Origin: UBA1672 sp046542355
GTDB taxonomy: Bacteria; Pseudomonadota; Alphaproteobacteria; Micavibrionales; Micavibrionaceae
Reading direction: 5' to 3'
Length of the DNA: 64,000 nt
NCBI GenBank assembly: GCA_046542355.1
Contig: JBKHBN010000005.1
Span: 1-64,000 of the forward strand
Each line of letters opens with the position of its first letter. The stretch's first letter is position 1. The notes below the pieces were generated by a model that had not been told where the DNA came from, did no database searches, and worked only from the letters and a program-made list of their open reading frames with translations. Position numbers and translations under genes: made by a program. Of this stretch, positions 52,160-60,696 are shown one piece after another.

Positions 52160-52681
52160 TCAGAGAAGGTTTTGTTTTTGGAGTTTTTGCACTTTTTTCA
52201 ATATTATGTTGCGCTTTAGTGAGGACAAGTAATCGATAAACAACACGCCGTTGAGATGGTCAATCTCGTGCTGAACGCAATGTGAGAGCAGGCCACGTGC
52301 TTCCAGCTCCTCCTCCTCGCCATCGTAATCCCAGTATTTGACCCGTACGACCGCCGGACGTTCAACTTCTGCCATTTGCGCTGGAATGGAAAGACAGCCC
52401 TCCTGCATTACGCTTTTTTCCTCAGATTCATAGAGTATTTCAGGATTGGCCATATAAATCGGACTTGGCTCCTCTTCTTCCGAGCGATTCGTTATATCCA
52501 TAACCAGAACACGGTTGAGCAAGCCAACCTGATTGGCAGCCAGTCCAATGCCCGGCGCTTCATACATAGCTGCGAGCATACCATCCATTTGCCTGCGAAT
52601 TGCATCATCGACCTTATCTAACGGCTGCGCCTTTTGCTTTAAAACCGGATCTGGAACCGTCACTATTTCATACCTGTTCAT
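52160..52681 (-). CDS. def: Peptide deformylase
   Basis: Def removes the N-formyl group from nascent proteins. The 173-residue metalloenzyme carries all three motifs: G-I-G-L-A-A-N-Q-V-G near residue 45, E-G-C-L-S-I-P near 94, with the Cys metal ligand, and Q-H-E-I-D-H-L-N-G near 137, with the two His ligands and catalytic Glu. It is the first gene of def-fmt-truA, 24 bp before fmt. Confidence 0.97.
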   Translation of the reverse strand: MNRYEIVTVPDPVLKQKAQPLDKVDDAIRRQMDGMLAAMYEAPGIGLAANQVGLLNRVLVMDITNRSEEEEPSPIYMANPEILYESEEKSVMQEGCLSIPAQMAEVERPAVVRVKYWDYDGEEEELEARGLLSHCVQHEIDHLNGVLFIDYLSSLKRNIILKKVQKLQKQNLL

Positions 52682-52844
52682 ACTCTTATCCTTCGCGCAT
52701 CAGTGATAATGACTTTTTGCCACGTGGTCAAGAACCATAAATCATACATCTTTTGATCTTTCGAACTGATCTGCGCCCCTCTTAATTAGCTATAAATTAG
52801 CATTTTTCATTTATTGTCGTTTATACTATATACTATAGATAATA

Positions 52845-53702
52845 ATGGGTTACATCAAAATGGGTCATACCTTTGAAATATTGGTAAGAAGTTACGAGGT
52901 TATTGATCCTATTATCACAGAACCAGCGGTTCACAACGAAATTTCTTTCCGTGAATATGGTGATATTACTCTTTCTCTCAATGGTGAGGCCTGGGACAGA
53001 GAAACTGGTCTTGTGAATGTTTGTTCCATGTCCGGCGATGATAGTTTGCGCATAAGTTCTATTTCCAACGGATCCTATGAAGACCTCCTGAAGCAAAGCG
53101 GGAACAGTGAATCATTCCCACTTGTTTCTGAGGTGACGCTTTTTGCAAGTTCTGACCCTCGGGAATTTGACGTATATCTCGCTAAAGCATTAGAAGTATC
53201 CGAATTTATTAACAGTCAGAATATGGATTATATCATGCTTTGTGGCTTTGGTTGTCCCGGACAAAATTCAAATTCTGCTGCCCATACGATTGCTGAAGCT
53301 ATGGGTCTTAAATATCCCCCCGAGGCAGAGAATCTATGGGCGCCTGGGCATGATCGTGTGTTGCTGCCAACGCAATGGCGCTCTGTTTTTGATGGAAGTC
53401 ATTCTGATAGCAGCCTTTATTCCTATATACAGGATGCCATTACCAGATTAACAAGACACGCGGTCAGTTTAGAGGTTAAAAATGATCCCAACCCCTACGC
53501 CGATCAGCAGGTTTTCTCCTTTCATCGCGGTGGTGAAGACCGTTTTGATCCGGCAAATATTAAAAGCGCGGGAGAATATTTCGACCTTAATGCGCCGTAT
53601 AGTTTCAGGCCTCATTTAGAACCAAACCCCTATACCATAACATACGATGATAGCAGTTCGCAGCCTTCGCCCTATACTACCGTGATCGTTGTGGAACCAT
53701 AG
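52845..53702 (+). CDS. Orphan protein with G-C-P-G-Q-N-S-N-S motif
   Basis: I do not recognise this 285-residue protein by family. It has no signal peptide or membrane helix. The N-terminal 100 residues look beta-rich. Near 135-155 is C-G-F-G-C-P-G-Q-N-S-N-S-A-A-H-T-I-A-E-A-M-G followed by A-P-G-H-D-R-V-L-L-P near 166-175. This recalls the G-x-N-C-N/S-N-S ... P-G loop of some NlpC/P60-like or permuted papain-fold proteins, with Ser in place of the catalytic Cys. The C-terminus is Pro/Ser/Tyr-rich. It stands alone with an AT-rich upstream region and no obvious ribosome site. Confidence 0.6.
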   Translation: MGYIKMGHTFEILVRSYEVIDPIITEPAVHNEISFREYGDITLSLNGEAWDRETGLVNVCSMSGDDSLRISSISNGSYEDLLKQSGNSESFPLVSEVTLFASSDPREFDVYLAKALEVSEFINSQNMDYIMLCGFGCPGQNSNSAAHTIAEAMGLKYPPEAENLWAPGHDRVLLPTQWRSVFDGSHSDSSLYSYIQDAITRLTRHAVSLEVKNDPNPYADQQVFSFHRGGEDRFDPANIKSAGEYFDLNAPYSFRPHLEPNPYTITYDDSSSQPSPYTTVIVVEP

Positions 53703-53736
53703 GAGGAGAAAGAGCCGCCTATTTTAGATATCACCT

Positions 53737-54975
53737 CTAGGCACGTTTCTTTTCCTGCTCATCTTCTGCAGTTAAGGAGATTTCGCGCGGCAAGGTTTCG
53801 ATTGCGCTCATAGATTTAGCCTCTTCTATTCCGGCCTTTCCACTTTGCAGATCCTTGAATTTACGCGCGGCAGGCAAGACCTGACGTTCCAGTGACCCTA
53901 CAGCAGCATCATAACCACCCATTGCTTTTTGAAGGTGAGAGCCTATTTTCTCAAAATGGTCCGTGAATTTGAGGAATCGTTTATATAGATCATAGCCAAG
54001 ATCAGCAATATCGCGTGCATTTTGTGCCAGTTCAACCTGACGCCAGCTTACGCCAACAACGCGCAGCAGACTCATTAGCAATGTAGGCGAGGCAATAATA
54101 ACGTTATGAGTGGCAGCAAAATCAACAAGCGTTGTATCGGCGCGCAGGGCAATAGAGTAAATATGCTCTGAGGGGAGGAATAAAACCGTAAAATCCGGGC
54201 TTTCGACATTCTCCCAGTAATTCTTTGCGCCAAGCTTTTTAACATGCTCGCGCACCTGTCCGGCCAGTGAACTCATGATTTTAAGATGTTCTTCCTCACT
54301 TATATCTTCAGCAAGGCGCTGCGTAAATTCATTAATCGGGGCTTTGGCATCAATAATAATATTAAATCCGTCTTGCATATGAATAATTGCATCTGGGCGC
54401 TGGCGGCCAGTTTCTGCATTAAAGCTCACCTGCGTTTCATAATGCAGACCCTTGATAAGACCGGATTTATCCAGCACACCTTCGAGAATAAATTCTCCCC
54501 ATGTGCCTTGTGCGGATGGATCACGCAAAGCACCCACAAGTTTCGCGGTTTCGCGGTTCAGGCTTTGCAGATCTGCGCGCAAGGCCTGATCAGTGCCTTT
54601 GACTTGTTCCAGCGCTGCGGATAGTGATTTGAGGTTCTCATGCACAGGCTTAACCATTTCATCAATGGCCTTTTGTCGCTTCTCAAGATCATGCGCGCTG
54701 CCTGCCTGCATATTTTTCAGGCGTTCTTGCGCCAGTTGCAAAAATTGTTCACTGCTTTTTTGCAAGGCTTCTTGCGCGCTGGCTTTAAAGCGCGTATCGA
54801 GCGCCTCCCCTGCTTTTTCCAACGCTTCTCTGGCTGCATTTTCCTGCGTTGTGATTTGTGCGTTATCGCGCTCTAGTCTTATGACACGCTTCATTTGCAT
54901 GGCATAGGCAAGTACTGCCCCCAATATTGCTCCTATTGAGAATGCTGCGCCTAAATACAGGTAGAAATATTCCAT
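53737..54975 (-). CDS. rmuC: DNA recombination protein RmuC
   Basis: RmuC limits inversions between short inverted repeats and is thought to be a nuclease-like protein. The 412-residue protein has an N-terminal membrane helix (about 4-24), a long coiled coil (about 30-155) and the RmuC domain with G-T-W-G-E-F-I-L-E near 165, R-P-D-A-I-I-H-M near 198, I-I-I-D-A-K-A-P-I near 210 (the D-A-K core of the endonuclease-like fold) and F-L-P-S-E near 275. It is convergent with the orphan gene before it. Confidence 0.94.
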   Translation of the reverse strand: MEYFYLYLGAAFSIGAILGAVLAYAMQMKRVIRLERDNAQITTQENAAREALEKAGEALDTRFKASAQEALQKSSEQFLQLAQERLKNMQAGSAHDLEKRQKAIDEMVKPVHENLKSLSAALEQVKGTDQALRADLQSLNRETAKLVGALRDPSAQGTWGEFILEGVLDKSGLIKGLHYETQVSFNAETGRQRPDAIIHMQDGFNIIIDAKAPINEFTQRLAEDISEEEHLKIMSSLAGQVREHVKKLGAKNYWENVESPDFTVLFLPSEHIYSIALRADTTLVDFAATHNVIIASPTLLMSLLRVVGVSWRQVELAQNARDIADLGYDLYKRFLKFTDHFEKIGSHLQKAMGGYDAAVGSLERQVLPAARKFKDLQSGKAGIEEAKSMSAIETLPREISLTAEDEQEKKRA

Positions 54976-55088
54976 TATTTTTCTCGTCTTAATTCTTGTC
55001 TCTTGTAAAGAAGTGCTTTTCGCATGATCGATTCATCCGTATCATAACGGTTGAAAATTAAAATTGAAACAAAAAGAGAACGCATGTT

Positions 55089-55784
55089 ATGAGAAAATTA
55101 TGGGCAAGCGCAAAAATGGTAAAAAACCCCGTCTTTGATGAGCGCGGCAATGTCCTTGTCTATGTTCTGATTGCTGTTGCCCTTTTTGGTGCTTTGAGCT
55201 TTACACTTTCACGGCGTGCACATAATGCCGGTGCAAATGAAATTGAGGATGTAAGACTGGATTTATATACTACTGATCTGGTGAATTACAGCCTGCAAGC
55301 ACGCTCAGTGATAGATCAGATGATGATTACGGGCACAGGTCTGGGAGATTTGGATTTTACGCGCCCCGGAGAAAGCGGTTTTGAGGTTGCACCCCATATT
55401 CACAAAGTCTTTCACCCTCATGGCGGCGGGCTTTCTGCCGGACATCTCCCCACAGATATTACCCTAGATAGAGAATCAGAAGCGGCGGGCTGGTATTTTA
55501 CATCTTCAATCAATGTAGAATGGACCAATAGCAGTGCTCATGACCTGATTTTAACAGCATATCAAATCAACAAGGCGCTGTGTGAGCGTATCAACAAAAA
55601 GATCACAGGTCACTCGGACATTCCGGCCTTATCGGGACAGGTCAAAGATTACTTTATTGATAGCGAGGCCAATCGCCCTTTGGATATAAGCGCTTGCGAG
55701 GATTGTGAAGGGTATAGCTCCATGTGTGTGAGCAATAATAATCGTGATTCTTTTGGCTTTTATACTGTTTTAGTGGGGCAATAA
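55089..55784 (+). CDS. Pilin-like secreted protein without Glu5
   Basis: A 231-residue protein that I cannot place in a family. A basic leader (about 17 residues) ends D-E-R-G and is followed by a 20-residue hydrophobic helix (N-V-L-V-Y-V-L-I-A-V-A-L-F-G-A-L), like a prepilin signal but without Glu at +5, a feature known in GspK-type minor pseudopilins. The rest is soluble, with C-E-D-C-E-G and a further two Cys near the C-terminus. It stands alone between rmuC and engB. It may be a partner of the pilin-like gene at the left end of the window, but that is a guess. Confidence 0.65.
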   Translation: MRKLWASAKMVKNPVFDERGNVLVYVLIAVALFGALSFTLSRRAHNAGANEIEDVRLDLYTTDLVNYSLQARSVIDQMMITGTGLGDLDFTRPGESGFEVAPHIHKVFHPHGGGLSAGHLPTDITLDRESEAAGWYFTSSINVEWTNSSAHDLILTAYQINKALCERINKKITGHSDIPALSGQVKDYFIDSEANRPLDISACEDCEGYSSMCVSNNNRDSFGFYTVLVGQ

Positions 55785-55802
55785 CGTTTGGCCTTTGGGC
55801 TT

Positions 55803-55827
55803 TAGATAGTGTCGTCACGTGTTATCT
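55803..55827 (+). repeat. Copy D of the 25-bp CACGTG-core dispersed repeat (1 mismatch, palindromic ends)
   Basis: One mismatch to the exact copies. Here the ends are TAGATA and TATCTA, so the element is close to a full palindrome. It lies between two convergent genes and just overlaps the engB stop codon. Confidence 0.85.
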
Positions 55828-56467
55828 AAGCGCCATAGGCCGTGATAACACATTGTAACTCATTGATGCCGTGGTTTTTAATGCTGCTGGTGGTGATAAT
55901 TTCCGGATGAGCTGCGGGATGTTTCTTTAGTTTTTCTTTTATGCCTGTTGAGACTTTTTCAAGTTGTTGTTGTTTTATCTTATCTGTTTTGGTGAGGACA
56001 ATGCGATAGGACACAGCCGCCTCATCGAGCATGGACATAAGCTCCAGATCATTGTCCTTTAAGCCGTGACGGGAGTCTATCAGTACAAATACGCACCGTA
56101 GCGTTGGTCTTCCGCGCAGGTATGAAAATATCAATTGTGTCCACGCCTTAACCTTTTCCTTTGATACTTTGGCATATCCATAACCGGGCATATCAACCAT
56201 ATAAAGGCGCTCTTCCAAATTAAAATAATTCAGTTCTTGCGTTCGCCCGGGGGTGTTTGATGTCCGCGCAAGAGCTTTGCGCCCTGTCAACGCATTCAGG
56301 AGTGATGATTTCCCGACATTGGAGCGTCCGGCAAACGCGACTTCTGGCAGATGTGCTTCGGGTAATTGCGCGAGCGCCGCAACGCCCAGCATAAAGTCAC
56401 ATGATCCAGCAAAGAGTTTACGTGCTTCTTCGCGCTGTTTGTGGGTGAACTCTTCTGGATTCATCAT
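55826..56467 (-). CDS. engB: Ribosome biogenesis GTPase EngB (YihA)
   Basis: EngB is a small GTPase needed for 50S assembly and cell division. About 213 residues: P-loop G-R-S-N-V-G-K-S near 50-57, D-M-P-G-Y-G-Y-A (G3) near 95-102 and T-K-T-D (G4) near 162. I start it at the ATG at 56467 and not at the GTG at 56482, because the GTG lies within a copy of the dispersed repeat. It is downstream of yidC in the rpmH-rnpA-yidD-yidC-engB block. Direct copies of the repeat lie at both of its ends. Confidence 0.95.
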   Translation of the reverse strand: MMNPEEFTHKQREEARKLFAGSCDFMLGVAALAQLPEAHLPEVAFAGRSNVGKSSLLNALTGRKALARTSNTPGRTQELNYFNLEERLYMVDMPGYGYAKVSKEKVKAWTQLIFSYLRGRPTLRCVFVLIDSRHGLKDNDLELMSMLDEAAVSYRIVLTKTDKIKQQQLEKVSTGIKEKLKKHPAAHPEIITTSSIKNHGINELQCVITAYGA

Positions 56468-56491
56468 AGATAGTGTCGTCACGTGTTATGT
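56467..56491 (+). repeat. Copy E of the 25-bp CACGTG-core dispersed repeat (exact)
   Basis: Identical over 25 bp to the copy at 14745. It lies between yidC and engB and touches the engB ATG. It is in the same orientation as copy D, so engB is flanked by direct repeats. Confidence 0.85.
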
Positions 56492-56563
56492 CTATTCTGC
56501 GTGCCGCGCCTTTCGGGTTGCAATTTAAAAACAAGATATCTGCTTTTTTGTCTCTTGAATATG

Positions 56564-58525
56564 CTATTTCTTTTTCTTCTTTTTCTTGGGCTTTGGCGGA
56601 GAGATCTTTTTGGGAGCGCCATCTTTAACACCCTTCTCATCGAAAAGAGCCTTTTCAACCTCCTCTTCAACCATTTCCGCCATAGGATAGACGCTTGGCC
56701 CGCCTTCATCGAGATCCTTTTCCAGCTCCTGTTCGTATTTATCTTTTTCGAAGATATAAATTGGCACGCCCAAGCGGTGCATGATGAACATTTGTTGTAA
56801 AACAGACAGGGTCGCGCTAAAAGTCCAATAAATAACAAGGCCAGATGCAAACTGGGACATAATATAGGTGATCATAAAGGGGAAGAATCGCATCATTATG
56901 CGCTGCGTATTATCCTGCGGGGGCGGGTTTAAACGCTTTTGTATGAGCATGGCTGCGAGCATAAGGCACGGCCACACGCCGATTTGCGGTAAAAATGATA
57001 CGTCGTAATCCAACAGGCCAAATAATGTAAATACATTTGTCGGGTCAGGTGCCGAGAGATCCTGAATCCATCCGATAAAGGGTGCATGACGGATTTCTAC
57101 AGTGGTAAAGAGGATCTTGTAGAAGGCAAAGAAAATCGGGATTTGCACTAAAATCGGCAAACACCCGGACATGGGGTTTACGCCTTCGCGTTGATAAAGC
57201 GCAACGATTTCTTCTTGAAGTTTTGCCTTATCATCACCATATGCCTCGCGCAGCTCCTGAATTTGCGGCCCGACCACTTTCATTTTTGCAAAAGAGCGAT
57301 AAGACAGATTTGTCAGAGGAAACACGGCCATGCGCAAAATAATGGTTTGCACAATTATGGCAAAGCCCATATTACCAAATAAATTTCCTAAATTATGCAA
57401 AAGCAGGAAAAACGGATAGGTGAAAAACCAGAACCAGCCGAAATCAACCGCCAGGTCAAACTGATCAATATTGAGATTTTCTTCATAGTCTTCGAGCGTT
57501 AATATCTCTTTGACACCGACATAAAAACGCTGCGAATATTCACCCACTGCCCCGTTAGGGATATGCATTTCTGATGCGGTGAAATCGGCCTGATATTGAT
57601 TAAACTGTTTATTTTGTGCCGGTGTGAGTTTAAAACGATATGTGGTTTTATTGTCTTGCTGGGGAACCAGCGCTGTTAGCCAATATTTATCTGAAAACGA
57701 TATCCAGCCGCGCTGCGCAGTTACTTTGTGTGTCGGTGTGTCTGCAAGGCTTCCATAGGATACCTTTTCCAGAACGCCGCCTATAAAACCAAGCGGGCCT
57801 TCATATGACACCCATGTGCTGCGTGATCCGGGTTCTACAGGGATTCCTGTCTGGGATGCCAGCCCGTAAGGGTGCAAAAACAAATCTTCACCCGAATTGT
57901 TAATAACCCTTTGGGTCATTTGAAACATATATTGATCATCCAGAGTTATTGTCCGCTCAAAGCGTATATCCTGCCCGTTATCCCAAACCAGTGTGACCGG
58001 CGTTTGCGGCGTTAATTTCGTATTGCCTTCAACGCGCCATTGTGATGAAACATTAGGCAGGTTTATATTTTTATTCTCACTCACCCATCCAAAATCCAGA
58101 AATCTAGGGTTTTGCGTGCTCACAGGGCTTAGAATCGAAACTTTTTCCTCTTGCTCTTTCGTCTTGAAATGCTTGTTCAAGCTTACATCATCAATGCGTC
58201 CGCCCCTTAATCTGATAGACCCGCTCAGCTCTTCATTTGCAATAGAAATACGGGAAAATTTTGCAATGGCCTCATCCCGATCTATAATTTCAGGCACATC
58301 CGGTGTTTTAGACTTGCTCTGGTTTACAAGCTCATTGTAAAGATCCGGGTCTTGCTCCTTTAAGGCCTCCATCTTAGCAATGCGTGCCTGTCTGAGCGCT
58401 TCGGCCTGCGGCTTTAATATAAAACTGTCATATGCAAACCATATAAGAACAGAGATTATCGCAAAGATTAGTAAATTCCGGAGATCTTCCGGGTGCATCT
58501 GGTCTTTGGAATTAGGGTGTGTCAT
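56564..58525 (-). CDS. yidC: Membrane protein insertase YidC
   Basis: YidC inserts and folds inner-membrane proteins, with or without Sec. The 653-residue protein has an N-terminal membrane helix (about 14-32), a large periplasmic domain (about 60-370) and a conserved five-helix insertase region starting with F-W-F-F-T-Y-P near 373, with N-L-S-Y-R-S-F-A-K-M near 424 and M-S-G-C-L-P-I-L-V-Q-I-P near 468. A long charged tail ends in repeated lysines, probably ribosome-binding. It is somewhat longer than the usual 550-600 residues because of the tail and periplasmic part. Confidence 0.96.
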   Translation of the reverse strand: MTHPNSKDQMHPEDLRNLLIFAIISVLIWFAYDSFILKPQAEALRQARIAKMEALKEQDPDLYNELVNQSKSKTPDVPEIIDRDEAIAKFSRISIANEELSGSIRLRGGRIDDVSLNKHFKTKEQEEKVSILSPVSTQNPRFLDFGWVSENKNINLPNVSSQWRVEGNTKLTPQTPVTLVWDNGQDIRFERTITLDDQYMFQMTQRVINNSGEDLFLHPYGLASQTGIPVEPGSRSTWVSYEGPLGFIGGVLEKVSYGSLADTPTHKVTAQRGWISFSDKYWLTALVPQQDNKTTYRFKLTPAQNKQFNQYQADFTASEMHIPNGAVGEYSQRFYVGVKEILTLEDYEENLNIDQFDLAVDFGWFWFFTYPFFLLLHNLGNLFGNMGFAIIVQTIILRMAVFPLTNLSYRSFAKMKVVGPQIQELREAYGDDKAKLQEEIVALYQREGVNPMSGCLPILVQIPIFFAFYKILFTTVEIRHAPFIGWIQDLSAPDPTNVFTLFGLLDYDVSFLPQIGVWPCLMLAAMLIQKRLNPPPQDNTQRIMMRFFPFMITYIMSQFASGLVIYWTFSATLSVLQQMFIMHRLGVPIYIFEKDKYEQELEKDLDEGGPSVYPMAEMVEEEVEKALFDEKGVKDGAPKKISPPKPKKKKKKK

Positions 58526-58586
58526 TTACTGGCGTGCCTTTTGTTTTCTCGATCTTGTCTTTGCCTGAATTTTATATAAACAGTCT

Positions 58587-58868
58587 TTATTTCTTCCTGC
58601 CCTCGCGATTTTGTATGCAGCGTTTATACCCTAACAAATCACGCCATGCAAACTGCTTTGGCACCGGATCATAAAAAGGTGCACGTGACCAAGGATGACA
58701 CCGCAATATGCGCCTAATGCTCAAATAAAATCCCTTTAGCACACCGTGGCACTTCAGCGCTTCATCTGCATAGGCTGAGCATGTTGGATGAAATCGACAA
58801 TTTTTACCAAGAAACGGAGAGATGACAAAGCTATATATTCTGATCAAGTGGCGAAAAAATGATGTCAT
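58587..58868 (-). CDS. yidD: Membrane protein insertion efficiency factor YidD
   Basis: YidD aids YidC-dependent insertion at the inner membrane. The 93-residue protein has I-S-P-F-L-G-K-N-C-R-F-H-P-T-C-S-A-Y-A near residues 13-31 and C-H-G-V-L-K-G near 37, then R-I-L-R-C-H-P-W near 51, which are the family's Cys/His-rich motifs. I choose the ATG at 58868, with a GGA-type ribosome site; an upstream TTG would add four residues. It lies between rnpA and yidC. Confidence 0.95.
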   Translation of the reverse strand: MTSFFRHLIRIYSFVISPFLGKNCRFHPTCSAYADEALKCHGVLKGFYLSIRRILRCHPWSRAPFYDPVPKQFAWRDLLGYKRCIQNREGRKK

Positions 58869-58913
58869 GTCGTGTTCCAAAAGAGTAGGCCAAATTTTTA
58901 CCAGATAATGTTG

Positions 58914-58942
58914 TCACATATCATTTGTGTCGATACTATCTA
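58914..58942 (-). repeat. Degenerate relative of the CACGTG-core repeat
   Basis: Read on the minus strand it starts TAGATAGTATCG, like the exact copies, then diverges. Its first three bases are the rnpA stop codon. It lies in the gap between rnpA and yidD. Confidence 0.4.
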
Positions 58943-59314
58943 ATTTTCATTTGTATGAAAGTATCCGGTTCTTTTCAAACACCATTTCAAATCTTTTACC
59001 ATTACACTATAGGGACGAGTTGCCGTTTCCTTGCGTCCCATTATAACGTAATCGGTTCCATTTTTTGCATATTGGCTTAAAACATCCGCAGCCACCGCCC
59101 GCAAACGGCGCTTTATACGGTTGCGCCCCACTGCTGATTTGTCAATTCGTTTACTTACAGTAAAGCCCACGCGCTTACAATCCAGATTATTCGGCTTTAT
59201 GCATATAACAAGGCTCTGGGAGACCCATTTTTTACCATTGGATTGAATATCAAGAAAAGAACGGCGATCTGTCAGCGTTTTTATCTGCACCAAGTCTTTT
59301 TTACGTGTATGCAT
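58940..59314 (-). CDS. rnpA: Ribonuclease P protein component
   Basis: RnpA is the protein subunit of RNase P, which matures the 5' end of tRNAs. The 124-residue basic protein has V-G-F-T-V-S-K-R near residue 50 and the signature V-G-R-N-R-I-K-R-R-L-R near 62-72. It lies downstream of rpmH, the near-universal arrangement, and its stop codon is inside a degenerate repeat. Confidence 0.95.
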   Translation of the reverse strand: MHTRKKDLVQIKTLTDRRSFLDIQSNGKKWVSQSLVICIKPNNLDCKRVGFTVSKRIDKSAVGRNRIKRRLRAVAADVLSQYAKNGTDYVIMGRKETATRPYSVMVKDLKWCLKRTGYFHTNEN

Positions 59315-59376
59315 GGGTAGCTCTATGGTTTTGTTTCATAGTAGCCCAGAGGAGCAAAAACTCAAAATAACCTTAT

Positions 59377-59511
59377 TTAGGCGCTCAAGCGCTTGCGACC
59401 CTTGGCACGGCGACGTGCCAGCACTGCGCGGCCATTTTTATCTGCCATACGTGCACGAAAACCGTGGCGGGCGGCTCGAACTTTACGGCTTGGCTGGAAT
59501 GTGCGTTTCAT
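59377..59511 (-). CDS. rpmH: 50S ribosomal protein L34
   Basis: A 44-residue protein too short for the usual ORF cut-off, read directly from the minus strand. It begins M-K-R-T-F-Q-P-S and contains H-G-F-R-A-R-M near 16-22 and the C-terminal R-R-A-K-G-R-K-R-L-S-A, the complete L34 pattern. It opens the rpmH-rnpA-yidD-yidC-engB block and is 62 bp upstream of rnpA. Confidence 0.97.
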   Translation of the reverse strand: MKRTFQPSRKVRAARHGFRARMADKNGRAVLARRRAKGRKRLSA

Positions 59512-59718
59512 AACTACTCACCTTAAATTCTATTTTAAATACGTTTTTTCTTCTTCGCAGGTGGAGGTTTATACCCTCTTCTTTCTGCCCTGTCAAATGA
59601 AAGACTGGTTATATGAGCAAAAAACATAGCATTTATGACCTTATTCATTGCACAAAACCAAACAGCGCGCCAGAAAGCGGCGCGGCTGAGTTTAATTTAA
59701 AGCGTAATATGGTTAACT

Positions 59719-60339
59719 TTACGCGATAGGCTGATCCACACGTGCGGTCAGATCACCTGCAATAGGCTCATCATTGAGCATCTGGATCATCCCGGTTGGT
59801 TCTACTGAGAAGCTCGCGATAAAAAGGGCGTTTGCATAAAATACAACTGCATCACAGAGGAAGTGCCCCTGCTCGTTCATGCCCTCGTAACTTGCCGGGC
59901 GGATTGTGCCCTCGACAACAGAGCGCGTTGTTGCATCCATTTCTGTGGGTAAATTCGGGTCTGACATGTCTTCGGCAACGTAAAACGGTCCTTCATCGCC
60001 ACGGACGTAGAAACAGAAGAAACGCAAGTAATCAAGAACATTATCTTCGTTAATCTTGATTGGCGCCTTGCTGTTGACCTCATGAATTGGTGGAGACGTT
60101 CCATTCAACCTGAAGAGATTGCCCTGATCGGTCAGATAGTACACCGTAACCTTTTTATTAACCCAGTTAGGGTCTTTTACGCGAATAAGAGCAACGCTCT
60201 CATAAAATGGCAAAGTTCGCCATGCCACCTTCGTGCTTGCCGGAGAGGTGCGATATTTCCCATCGATGGGGTTGATCTTGTCTAAAAATCCCGCAAGCTC
60301 ATCGCCAGAGACTTCGTTCCAATTATTGTCGTGATACAT
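59719..60339 (-). CDS. Conserved-looking protein of unknown function (206 aa)
   Basis: I do not recognise this protein by name. It is acidic, without signal peptide or membrane helix, and begins M-Y-H-D-N-N-W. It has a well-structured middle (R-T-L-P-F-Y-E-S-V-A-L-I-R-V, Y-Y-L-T-D-Q-G-N-L-F-R-L-N-G and L-R-F-F-C-F-Y-V-R-G-D-E-G-P-F) and a strand-rich C-terminus. I choose the ATG at 60339, with AGG 9 bp upstream, over an upstream start at 60399. It is a single gene convergent with the rpmH region and divergent from the second sulfotransferase. Confidence 0.7.
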   Translation of the reverse strand: MYHDNNWNEVSGDELAGFLDKINPIDGKYRTSPASTKVAWRTLPFYESVALIRVKDPNWVNKKVTVYYLTDQGNLFRLNGTSPPIHEVNSKAPIKINEDNVLDYLRFFCFYVRGDEGPFYVAEDMSDPNLPTEMDATTRSVVEGTIRPASYEGMNEQGHFLCDAVVFYANALFIASFSVEPTGMIQMLNDEPIAGDLTARVDQPIA

Positions 60340-60696
60340 GTTGTAGACCTGACTTCGTCGATTACAAATCAATTCCAGTATATATTGACAGAAAATCACG
60401 CAAGCGCAACCCCCTGTAATATAAAAAAACTCCTCACATATAAGCGTAAATTCTACTTTTGCGCAAGCTTTTCGTTGCCAACACTACAGGCCAGTTCCTA
60501 ACAAAATGTTAATTTTTTCATTTTGATCCCCTTTTTATCGTATTTAAGTGTATTTAAACACTCACAAGCATACTAAATAAGAAATGCGAGATGTGATGAA
60601 TATATTCCTGTGGCAAAGTTATGGCAAAAACACCTATACTTCAGCCACATTTCGAGCTTTTTTTAACGCGTTAAACACCGGGCCTGAGTAAAGCAT
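60340..60696. other. Intergenic region between divergent genes
   Basis: About 357 bp, AT-rich. It holds CTAA-N7-TTAA at 60498-60512, one base off the CtrA-type TTAA-N7-TTAA box, and TTAAGTGTATTTAA, which has a 6-bp gap. A 31-codon ORF begins at 60598 (M-N-I-F-L-W-Q-S) and ends just before the sulfotransferase start; it has no good ribosome site. Nothing else was recognised. Confidence 0.4.

Noticed and set aside
56482..56482. GTG start for engB
   Set aside because: It lies within a copy of the dispersed repeat; the ATG at 56467 gives the usual length.
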